A DNA stretch of 64,000 bases from Vibrio aestivus (lineage in GTDB: Bacteria > Pseudomonadota > Gammaproteobacteria > Enterobacterales > Vibrionaceae). The DNA is taken from assembly GCA_003263845.1 (NCBI GenBank), contig JYJN01000009.1, positions 1-64,000 on the forward strand, written 5' to 3'. Both the position numbers and the translations under genes were made by a program. Under the pieces are notes generated by a model. That model was not told the DNA's origin and ran no database searches. It worked only from the letters and a program-made list of their open reading frames with translations. Below, piece by piece: positions 18,880-29,387 of this stretch; positions within the stretch are counted from its first letter, which is position 1; each line of letters starts with the position of its first letter.

Positions 18880-20007
18880 CTAACCACGATGAATCGCATC
18901 ATTTGCTTGCTTAAGTAGATTCTGGCTCTCATTCATAAACTGAGTCGAGTAATCTCCAAACCAATCGCTCACTTCATTAAAGCTCTGCACAAACGCCTGC
19001 TTGTCTTTACCTTCAAGAATTTCAAGAGCTTCACCAAAGCAGAGGTGGAAACGCTTAATCATGTCGATGTTCTCTTGAGATGACAGAATGATGTCACCGT
19101 ATAGATTTGGGTCTTGTCCGAACAAGCGCCCAACCATCGCAAGCTCCAATCGGTAGATTGGCGAGCTAAGCTGAAGTAACTTGTCGATATTCGGGTTCTC
19201 TTTACTAAGGTGTAAGCCGTAAGCAAATGAGGTGAAGTGGCGCAACGCCTGAATCAAAGTCATGCCGTGATCGTGTTCAGCGGCATCAATGTTACATAGC
19301 TCGCGCCCCAGATAGCAAACTGCTCTAACAGCCACTGGTACTTCTCTTCACCACGGCCATTACAGTGAACAATCACCTGCTTAGCCAAACTTGCCACATC
19401 TGGGCCAAACATAGGGTGCAAGCCCACAACAGGGCCTTTATGAACATCGAGCATCGCCTGTAGTGGCTTTGACTTAATCGAGGTTAAATCACAAAGAATG
19501 CAGTCTTCTGGCAGGTTACCGAGTCTTTCAATCACACCATTGGTTAAATGAATTGGCACAGTAACGACCACAAGCCCAGCACCGTCAAGGATCTCATCTG
19601 CGCGATCCCAGTCTTGGCTACCAAGTACTTTTACTTCATAACCCGATAGCGTGAACATGCGTCCAAACAAACCACCGAGCTGGCCTTTACCACCCACTAT
19701 AACCACTGAGCGCAATTCTGGATTTAAACACTTAAAGCCCGAGTCTTTTTCACTTGCGTAAGACTCACGCATGGTGCGGCGCAGAATATCTTCAATTAAC
19801 TGCGGGGGTACGCCCATTTTTTCCGCTTCTTGGCGACGAGAAGCCAGCATTGCGGCTTCTCGATCAGGCGCATAAATTGGCAGGCCATGTTCACTTTTTT
19901 ACTTCACCAACTTTCTCTACTAAAGAGAGACGTTCCGATAACAGCTCTAAAATTCGTTTATCAACACTGTCTATTTGATCGCGTAAGTCGCTAAGTTCAA
20001 CGGCCAT
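18880..20007 (-). CDS. tyrA: Bifunctional chorismate mutase/prephenate dehydrogenase (two frameshifts)
   Basis: T-protein of tyrosine synthesis. The chorismate mutase domain ([20 protein letters not shown]) starts at ATG 20007. The Rossmann motif [17 protein letters not shown] and the conserved GLHPMFGPD mark the dehydrogenase. The frame breaks twice: at 19895-19900 (six A on the coding strand, five needed for [17 protein letters not shown]) and near 19299-19306 (one base missing before [12 protein letters not shown]). Repaired length is about 375 residues. It lies 12 bases after aroF, forming the aroF-tyrA operon. Confidence 0.93.
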
Positions 20008-20019
20008 GCTCTTTCCTTA

Positions 20020-21092
20020 TTATCCTTTTAGGCGGTTTTCCAAAAACGGCACTAACTCTTCATGTGCGTGACGTAATAGTGCCTCAGTTGAATCCCAATT
20101 GATACATGCATCGGTGATCGACACGCCGTATTGCATATCCTTGAGATCAAGGTCGGAAGATTGGTTACCTTCGTTGATGTGACTCTCAATCATTAAGCCA
20201 ATAATAGACTTGTTGCCTTCACGGATTTGGTGAATAACATCCTCTGCTACAAGCGGCTGACGGCGGAAATCTTTACGCGAGTTTGCATGGCTACAGTCGA
20301 CCATCAGCGAAGCATCTAGACCATGTTTCGCCATGTCTTGCTCACATTCCGTCACAGATACTGAATCGTAGTTCGTCTGTTTACCGCCACGAAGAATTAC
20401 GTGGCCATTTGGGTTACCTTGAGTGGTAAGAAGCGCCACTTGGCCTTCGCGATTAATACCCATGAAACGGTGACTTGAAGACGCCGCCTGCATCGCATTG
20501 ATTGCCGTACCTAGGTTACCATCCGTGCCATTTTTGAAGCCGATTGGCATTGAAAGTCCGCTTGCCATTTCACGGTGCGTTTGAGATTCAGTTGTACGTG
20601 CACCAATGGCTGCCCAGCTGAAGGTATCTGCAAGGTACTGAGGCTGATCGGATCTAGCGCTTCTGTTGCTAGTGGAATTTCCATCTCCGCTAGCTCAACA
20701 AGTAATTCACGACCTACGTGCAAACCATGCTCAATATCAAAAGAACCATCGAGATGCGGGTCATTAATCAAACCTTTCCAACCGACTGTTGTACGTGGCT
20801 TTTCAAAGTAAACGCGCATAACAATGTATAACTGATCACTCAGTTTCTCAGACAAAGCCTTAAGGCGTTTCGCGTAATCTTTTGCCGCTTCCACATCATG
20901 AATAGAACAAGGGCCGCATACCACCAATAGGCGGTGATCTTTCTTATGGATGATGTTGGCAATGGTTTCACGAGACTCTTGAATGAATCGACGAGCGTTG
21001 TCGCTTAGCGGTAACTTAGCTTTGAGTTCTTCTGGTGTGATCAGGACTTGTTCATCACTGATGTTAATATTGCTTAATTCACTTTTTTGCAT
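20020..21092 (-). CDS. aroF: Tyr-type DAHP synthase AroF (frameshifted)
   Basis: 3-deoxy-7-phosphoheptulonate synthase, the first step of the shikimate pathway. Motifs LLVVCGPCSIHD, MRVYFEKPRTTVGWKG, IGARTTESQTHRE and GNPNGHVILRGG are those of the AroFGH family. The start MQKSELSNINISDEQVLITPE resembles E. coli AroF most. The frame breaks at 20642-20643, where the coding strand needs CCC to read DPISPQYLADTFSWAAIGA. Repaired length is about 357 residues. A TyrR box upstream and tyrA downstream support the tyrosine-regulated isozyme. Confidence 0.94.
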
Positions 21093-21186
21093 AACTTTAT
21101 CCGTACATTATTACTTACAGCCAATCATCAACACGACATCAGCAATCAATAAGCACTAAGATAACAGCGTTAAAAAACATTTCAAC

Positions 21187-21227
21187 CGTAAACTATTAAA
21201 AACATTTGGTGTAAATTTTAATTTACA
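21187..21227 (-). promoter_or_regulatory. TyrR operator of aroF-tyrA
   Basis: TGTAAA-N6-TTTACA at 21210-21227 is a perfect TyrR strong box. A weaker candidate, CGTAAA-N6-AAAACA, begins at 21187, 23 bases nearer to aroF. Tandem strong and weak boxes are the usual arrangement for tyrosine-dependent TyrR repression. The divergent btsS start is 90 bases away on the other side. Confidence 0.85.
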
Positions 21228-21316
21228 CTTTCGGTTATTTTGCCTTAGGCCAAAATATTGAACCATAACCATGTTTTCCACCGTTTATCTTCTCTAAAAT
21301 AAAGAGAGTTACCGCC

Positions 21317-23004
21317 GTGGAAATCACTATGGATCTTATCCTCCCCCTTCTTCAGCAGATGTGTGTCTATCTAGTTTTGGCTTATATGCTAAGTAAGACA
21401 CCTGTTTTCTTGCCGCTGTTTAGTATGTCTAGCAGGCTTAATCACAAGGTCATGATCTATGTGATGTTCTCGCTGTTTTGCATTATGGGCACCTACTTTG
21501 GTTTACAAATCAATGATGCAATTGCCAATACAAGAGCAATTGGTGCGGTGATGGGCGGCCTATTTGGTGGCCCTGTGGTGGGATTTTTTGTTGGCTTAAC
21601 GGGGGGCCTACATCGCTACAGTCTTGGTGGGTTCACTGATTTAGCTTGTGCTATCTCTACAACCGCAGAAGGGATAATCGGTGGGCTTTTTCATACTTAC
21701 TTTATTCAACGGGGAAAAGCTCGCCAACTGTTCAACCCTGTGGTCGTTTTCTTCATTACTCTGTTCGCTGAAATCATCCAGATGCTGATTATACTGATCG
21801 TGGCAAAACCATTCGTTCAACCTACGCACTAGTCTCTGATATTGCTGCGCCGATGATTATCGCCAATTCAGTCGGTGCTGCTCTATTTATGAGTATTCTT
21901 CAAGATAGAAAAACCATTTTCGAAGAGTATTCCGCTACCTTTTCTCGCCGTGCCTTAAACATTGCCGAACGCTCGGTCGGCATCTTGGCATCTGGCTTTA
22001 ACAGCGAAAATGCAGAGAAAATCGCGCGTATTATTTATGAAGAGACCAACGTTGGCGCAGTCTCGATTACCGATGACGAGAAGATTCTTGCATTCGTTGG
22101 TATTGGTGATGACCACCACAACCCAAATACGCCAATTTCATCGCAAAGCACCTTAGACTCTATCCACCAAAACGACATTATCTACTTAGATGGTAAGGAC
22201 AGACCTTATCAATGCTCCATCTCACCAGAGTGTAAGCTAGGCTCGGCCTTAATCATTCCATTGCGAGCTGGGGACAAAGTCATCGGTACTATCAAACTGT
22301 ATGAGCCGAAACGTAAGCTATTTTCTCGCGTGAATATGTCGATGGCGCAAGGCATTGCGCAGTTGCTATCAAGCCAAATTCTCTACGGTGATTATCAACA
22401 AAAGCAGATGCTGCTCTCTCAAGCTGAAATAAAGCTGCTGCATGCACAGGTAAACCCACACTTCCTATTTAATGCACTCAATACAATTAGTGCCGTCATT
22501 CGTCGCGATCCAACCAAAGCTCGAGAGTTGATTCAGCACCTATCGCACTTTTTCAGAAGTAACCTCAAAAAGGATATAGAGACTGTCACTCTCAAAGAGG
22601 AGTTGGCGCATGTGAATGCCTACCTCACTATAGAGAAAGCGCGTTTCTCTGACCGCCTAGATGTGGACGTGAACATCGACTCTATTTTGCTTGAGCGAAA
22701 CCTACCAAGTTTTACTCTGCAGCCTTTGGTCGAAAACGCCATTAAACATGGCACGTCGCAACTGTTCGAGTCTGGCAAAGTCAGGATCTACAACCAGCCA
22801 ACACTAAAAGGTCAGCGCATCATAGTGGAAGATAATGCTGGCAACTATCAACCGCCAGAAGAAGGGCACTCTGGATTGGGTATGCAGATAGTCGATAAGC
22901 GCCTAACCAACTTGTTTGGTAAAGAGTCGACTCTAAAAATCGACGTTGAAAAAAACCAATACACGCGAATGAGCTTCGTCATTCCGTCCAATGACTATTC
23001 GTAG
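21317..23004 (+). CDS. btsS: BtsS (YehU-type) pyruvate-sensing histidine kinase (frameshifted)
   Basis: LytS-family sensor kinase: a 5TM-LYT membrane module (ANTRAIGAVMGGLFGGPVVGFFVGLTGG), a GAF-type domain (IGDDHH, CSISPECKLGS), a His kinase region with HAQVNPHFLFNALNTI carrying the phosphorylated His, and an ATPase domain (ENAIKHG). The sequence closely follows E. coli BtsS, which responds to external pyruvate. The frame breaks at 21819-21820, where one A is missing before TYALVSDIAAPM. The start is GTG 21317 after AGAGAG. The repaired length is about 562 residues. It is directly followed by btsR. Confidence 0.94.
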
Positions 23005-23012
23005 GGATCGTT

Positions 23013-23735
23013 ATGCTAAGTGCAATTGTGATTGATGATGAACTGTTTGCTCGTGAGGAGCTGTCTGAACTGCTTGAAGAGTCGGGGCAGATTTCGGTGG
23101 TGTCTCAAGCGGCCAATGCGATTGAAGGGCTGAGGCAAATCAACCTGCACAAACCTGACGTGGTGTTTCTCGATATTCAAATGCCTCAGATCACAGGCAT
23201 CGAGCTGATTGGTATGCTAGATCCCGACACCATGCCGAAAGTGGTGTTTGTCACCGCTTATGATCAATACGCGATTCAAGCCTTTGAGGATAATGCTTTC
23301 GACTACCTTCTAAAGCCCGTCGACACCTGCCGTTTAGAAAAGACCATTAAGCGCTTAGTCAAAATCGATAAACGTGAACAGCAAGCAAAATTGGATATCC
23401 TCGCGCCTCAATCGTTGGATCAAGTGCCCTGCGTCGGCCTTAACCGAATCGTGATCATCCCCACTGCAGACATTGAGTTTGCCTGTACCGACATCAGCGG
23501 TGTGCAGATTCAAACTCACGACCAATCGGCCACCAGCCAATTGACATTAAAAGTGCTTGAAGAGAAAACGCCTCTCATTCGTTGCCATAGGCAGTACTTG
23601 GTTAATATAAAGTCCATCAAAGAGATCAAGCTATTAGAAAACGGCTTAGCTGAAATCATCACCCAGAGCGATCATGCGGTGCCAGTCAGCCGCCGCTATC
23701 TTAAAACGCTGAAAGAGATGCTGGGCTTTCACTAA
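23013..23735 (+). CDS. btsR: BtsR (YehT-type) LytTR response regulator
   Basis: A 240-residue regulator with an N-terminal receiver domain (acidic pocket DD near residue 9-10, phospho-Asp in VVFLDIQMP, Lys in LLKPVD) and a C-terminal LytTR DNA-binding domain (IRCHRQYLVNIKSIKEIKL, VPVSRRYLKTLKEML). In E. coli BtsR activates btsT, a CstA-family pyruvate/H+ symporter. The matching boxes in this window lie upstream of cstA. It begins 8 bases after btsS in the same operon. Confidence 0.96.
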   Translation: MLSAIVIDDELFAREELSELLEESGQISVVSQAANAIEGLRQINLHKPDVVFLDIQMPQITGIELIGMLDPDTMPKVVFVTAYDQYAIQAFEDNAFDYLLKPVDTCRLEKTIKRLVKIDKREQQAKLDILAPQSLDQVPCVGLNRIVIIPTADIEFACTDISGVQIQTHDQSATSQLTLKVLEEKTPLIRCHRQYLVNIKSIKEIKLLENGLAEIITQSDHAVPVSRRYLKTLKEMLGFH

Positions 23736-23754
23736 ATCGAATGACTAACAACTG

Positions 23755-23783
23755 AAAAGAGCCACATAACTGTGGCTCTTTTT
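23755..23783 (+). terminator. btsSR terminator (probably also nagZ)
   Basis: AGAGCCACA/TGTGGCTCT hairpin (23758-23779) with flanking A and T runs, between convergent btsR and nagZ. Confidence 0.88.
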
Positions 23784-23822
23784 GTGACTAGTAACTAGTG
23801 ACTGATGACAGGTGATTGTGGT

Positions 23823-24808
23823 TTAAGATTCAGTGAGCGGCTTCATCGCTTCCGAAGCTTGCTTCCACTCTTGACTACGCTTTAGATCGGCTAGAGTAAA
23901 GCTTTGGGTCTTTAGTAAACCCTGCGCTAATGGCGTGTCCATCACTGGCAGGTTATCCAACACTTCTACCTGTGCATCGCGCTTGTTACACACCAACACC
24001 ATATCACAACCTGCGACTAGAGCTTGATGCGCTCGCTCTGCAGGCCCACCCATGATGGAAGCCCCTTCCATCGTCAGATCATCAGAAAATACTAAACCTT
24101 TGAAGCCTAATTGCTCACGTAGGATTTTCTTCAGCCAATACTCTGAACCACTTGCTGGCTGATCATCAAAATGTGGGTACACCACATGCGCAGGCATCAT
24201 CGCATCTAATATTCCCGCTTCAATTTGGGCCTTAAATATCGCCATATCCTGCTCAAATATGGTTTCGCGATTATCAAATGGGGTTTCCAAATGAGAATCC
24301 GCAATCACGCCACCATGACCTGGAAAGTGCTTACCTGTAGTAGCCATACCGACCGATTTCATTCCCTTCATGTAAGCCGTGCTGTGACGCAATATGGAGT
24401 CAATATCCTCGCCGAAAGCGCGATTACCAATCGCCTTACAATCAAAGCCTTTGTCCAGAACGGGAGCAAAACTCAAGTCGATATCATGAGCAATCAACTC
24501 GGCAGCCATCAACCAGCCACCAAGCTCTGCAAGCTGCTCGCCATTATCAAATTGCGCGTAGCGCTGAGCAGCAGGAATTAATGAGAAACCTTCTCTGAAA
24601 CGTTGGACTCGGCCACCTTCTTGGTCAACACCAATCAAGATCGGACGCTTCGCTGCTTTTCGTATAGAGTGGTTTAAGGCGAGCAACTGCTCACTATCAT
24701 GGTAGTTGCGAGCAAACAAAATCAAACCACCAACCGTTGGGTGCTCCAATATTTCTCGATCTTCTGCGCTGAGTTCATACCCTGCAACATCTACCAAAGT
24801 GGTCCCAT
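23823..24808 (-). CDS. nagZ: Beta-N-acetylhexosaminidase NagZ (frameshifted at the start)
   Basis: Cytosolic glycoside hydrolase family 3 enzyme that removes GlcNAc from 1,6-anhydro-muropeptides during cell-wall recycling. The active-site loop [14 protein letters not shown] and the catalytic Asp region [11 protein letters not shown] are clear. The true start is probably ATG 24808, 6 bases after AGGAAG, giving [12 protein letters not shown]. One T is missing from the run at 24796-24798, so as written only a TTG start at 24797 stays open. The repaired length is about 329 residues. Confidence 0.93.
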
Positions 24809-24907
24809 GTTTCTTCCTGCCTACTGTAAAATTCGCTAAGGTTACGAGATTATTCCGTTTAAATATGCATTACAATGCCTTTAATGGTGTGTATTGAAGA
24901 ATTAACA

Positions 24908-26991
<2,084 letters not shown>

Positions 26992-27030
26992 CCACGAACA
27001 CCAGTAAAGTATGTAGAAACGACTCATATA

Positions 27031-27064
27031 AAAAGGGCTAACCCAATCATTTGGTTAGCCCTTT
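27031..27064 (+). terminator. murQ terminator
   Basis: AAGGGCTAACC/GGTTAGCCCTT hairpin between 27033 and 27063, between convergent murQ and the DUF2799 gene. T tracts occur on both sides. Confidence 0.85.
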
Positions 27065-27116
27065 ACTCATTCTTGCACTTACAATTTTGCAAATAACCGC
27101 AAGTTAAACACTTGCG

Positions 27117-27461
27117 TTAATTCGCGTATTCGTTCCACCCGCGCTGCCATTCCATACGAAAACGTTGAGCTTCTTCTGTTCCCTCGCAAACGCCTTCATA
27201 GTATTGGCCTGACAGACCCATTTGATAAGCAAAATCGGCATTACAGTACTCATTGACGCCTTCTAGGTAACCTGCATCGTAATCCGAACCCACCACGCTG
27301 CCTAGCTCACTTAGTTCTTTTAGAGATCGTTGCGTATGGCCTGCAACACCATCTTGATAGCCAATTTGATACCAATTGCCATCCTCAGCCAATTGTTCGT
27401 TTGAACTCGCACAACCAAAAAGTAAACCAGCGGTCAGTACTAAAGTCAGTTTTTTTATCAT
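27117..27461 (-). CDS. DUF2799 family lipoprotein
   Basis: A 114-residue protein with a lipoprotein signal peptide ending LLFGC (Cys17) and the DUF2799 repeats of aromatic and glycine residues (WYQIGYQDGVAG, DAGYLEGVNEYC, YQMGLSGQYYEGVC, WQRGWNEY). It is likely held in the outer membrane. The function is unknown. Its start is 60 bases from the BtsR-like box array and it diverges from cstA, so the same boxes could influence it. Confidence 0.88.
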   Translation of the reverse strand: MIKKLTLVLTAGLLFGCASSNEQLAEDGNWYQIGYQDGVAGHTQRSLKELSELGSVVGSDYDAGYLEGVNEYCNADFAYQMGLSGQYYEGVCEGTEEAQRFRMEWQRGWNEYAN

Positions 27462-27520
27462 TCTCTTTATGCCTTAAGTCCATATGTCCCTGTATTGGAT
27501 AACGCTACCATGCCATTAAA

Positions 27521-27688
27521 ACCACTAAATGTCATGGTTAACCACTCACATCAAGAACAGACCGCTCAATTGTCATCGCAACCACTTAATCTCATCTCAA
27601 ACCACTGACCTTTTCAGCGCGCCACTCAGTTAATCAATAAACCACTCAATAGCTATAGCAACCGTTTACTTCGCTATATCACCACTCA
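27521..27688 (+). promoter_or_regulatory. Array of nine BtsR-like boxes, 20-bp period
   Basis: The motif ACC[GA]CT[CT]A, which as I recall is the E. coli BtsR (YehT) box, occurs at 27521, 27541, 27561, 27581, 27601, 27621, 27641, 27661 and 27681, always exactly 20 bases apart and in the same direction. Five copies match all eight positions and four match seven. A further decayed copy (AACGCTAC) lies at 27501. The 12-base spacers vary freely, so only the boxes are conserved. The array ends about 80 bases before the cstA start. E. coli btsT has just two boxes. Confidence 0.88.
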
Positions 27689-27770
27689 TCCCAAAACAGG
27701 ATGTTTGTTGCCTCATGCTTATTTACTATCCACCATGAGATTACAAATTTAACCCAGAGGAAATGAAGTC

Positions 27771-29255
27771 ATGATGTGGTTTCTAACCTGTGTCGGCCTA
27801 CTTATCGGTGGATACTTTATTTACGGTGCTTTCATTGAGAAAGTATTCGGCATTAACGAAAAGCGTCAAACGCCTGCGCACACTAAAGCAGATGGCGTTG
27901 ACTACGTACCAATGTCAACCAAGAAGGTTTACCTTGTTCAGCTACTTAACATTGCTGGCGTGGGTCCTATCTTCGGCCCAATCATGGGTGCACTATACGG
28001 CCCAGCTGCGATGCTATGGATTGTTATCGGTTGTATCTTCGCGGGTGCAGTTCATGACTACTTCTCTGGCATGCTATCTGTTCGCAACGGTGGCGCATCA
28101 GTCCCAACAATCACAGGTCGTTACCTAGGCAAAGGCGCCAAACATTTTATGAACATTTTTGCCATTGTCTTGCTACTTCTTGTGGGCGTTGTATTCGTAT
28201 CTGCACCAGCAGGCATGATTACTAACCTAATCAACGACCAAACCAACATGACAGTAACCATGAGCACTATGGTTGCCATCATCTTCGGTTACTACATCAT
28301 CGCGACAATCGTACCTGTTGATAAGATCATCGGCCGTTTCTACCCACTGTTCGGCGCACTGCTTATCTTTATGTCTGTTGGCTTAATCACTGCAGTTGCG
28401 TTATCAAGCGAGCACACGGTAATGGGTGACTTCCAAGTCAGCGACATGTTCACTAACTTAAACCCGAACGACATGCCTATCTGGCCTGCCCTATTCATCA
28501 CTATCGCATGTGGTGCAATTTCTGGCTTCCACGCAACTCAGTCTCCACTAATGGCGCGTTGTATGGAAAATGAAAAAAATGGTCGCTTCGTATTCTACGG
28601 TGCAATGATTGGCGAAGGTGTTATCGCACTTATCTGGTGTGCAATCGCACTATCGTTCTTCGGTTCAATCGAACTTCTTGGTGAAGCGGTAGCAAACGGC
28701 GGCCCAGGTAACGTGGTATACAGCGCATCATTTGGCCTACTAGGTGTGTTTGGTGGCATCATCGCTTTCCTAGGTGTGGTTATCCTGCCAATTACTTCTG
28801 GCGATACTGCATTCCGTTCAAGCCGTCTAATCCTTGCTGAATACTTCAACATGGAACAGCGCACGCTACGCAATCGTCTAATGATGGCACTTCCACTGTT
28901 CGTTATCGGTGGCATTTTAACTCAAGTAGACTTCGGCATTATCTGGCGCTACTTCGGTTTCGCTAACCAAACAACAGCGGTAATGATGCTGTGGACAGCG
29001 TCTGCTTACCTACTACGTCACAACAAGCTGCACTGGATTACAACAGTTCCGGCAATGTTCATGACAACAGTAGTCGTGACCTTCATCCTAAACAACAGCA
29101 CACTAGGCTTTGGCTTACCAATGAACGTATCAACCATTGCTGGCATGATATTCACTCTAGGTGTCACTGCACTGGTAATCAAACGTTCAAAAGGTAAAGG
29201 CGAAGATGAACTCGCCGATGAAGATAAACCAGAATCAGTGGCCACATCGTCATAA
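27771..29255 (+). CDS. cstA: CstA/BtsT-family pyruvate or peptide transporter
   Basis: A 494-residue inner-membrane carrier of the carbon-starvation (CstA) family with many membrane segments. It has the family motifs VQLLNIAGVGPIFGP, GAVHDYFSGMLSVRNGG and SGFHATQSPLMARC. This is the short form, well under the roughly 700 residues of E. coli CstA and BtsT. Nearby btsSR and the BtsR-like array upstream argue for pyruvate uptake as in BtsT. The start is ATG 27771 after GAGGAA. The C-terminus is acidic and cytoplasmic. Confidence 0.93.
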   Translation: MMWFLTCVGLLIGGYFIYGAFIEKVFGINEKRQTPAHTKADGVDYVPMSTKKVYLVQLLNIAGVGPIFGPIMGALYGPAAMLWIVIGCIFAGAVHDYFSGMLSVRNGGASVPTITGRYLGKGAKHFMNIFAIVLLLLVGVVFVSAPAGMITNLINDQTNMTVTMSTMVAIIFGYYIIATIVPVDKIIGRFYPLFGALLIFMSVGLITAVALSSEHTVMGDFQVSDMFTNLNPNDMPIWPALFITIACGAISGFHATQSPLMARCMENEKNGRFVFYGAMIGEGVIALIWCAIALSFFGSIELLGEAVANGGPGNVVYSASFGLLGVFGGIIAFLGVVILPITSGDTAFRSSRLILAEYFNMEQRTLRNRLMMALPLFVIGGILTQVDFGIIWRYFGFANQTTAVMMLWTASAYLLRHNKLHWITTVPAMFMTTVVVTFILNNSTLGFGLPMNVSTIAGMIFTLGVTALVIKRSKGKGEDELADEDKPESVATSS

Positions 29256-29280
29256 ACCTTAAACAGTCTCGTTGAAAGTA

Positions 29281-29312
29281 AAAGCCAATCTTGTATAGAT
29301 TGGCTTTTTTTG
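29281..29312 (+). terminator. cstA terminator
   Basis: AAGCCAATCT/AGATTGGCTT hairpin (29282-29306) followed by a long T run. Confidence 0.9.
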
Positions 29313-29344
29313 TTTTTAGCTCCTGCTAATCAGTGATAAAGCTG

Positions 29345-29370
29345 AAAAAGGCCCTAAGTAGGGCCTTTGA
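29345..29370 (-). terminator. M16 peptidase terminator
   Basis: AAAGGCCCT/AGGGCCTTT hairpin (29347-29368). On the minus strand it is followed by TTTTC, 20 bases beyond the M16 gene stop. Confidence 0.8.
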
Positions 29371-29387
29371 GTCGATTAGATATTGGT

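Noticed and set aside
27501-27700. Regular 20-bp repeats as a CRISPR array or VNTR
   Set aside because: Only eight bases recur and the 12-base spacers are too short and unrelated; a tandem repeat would conserve the whole unit. The motif fits BtsR boxes.
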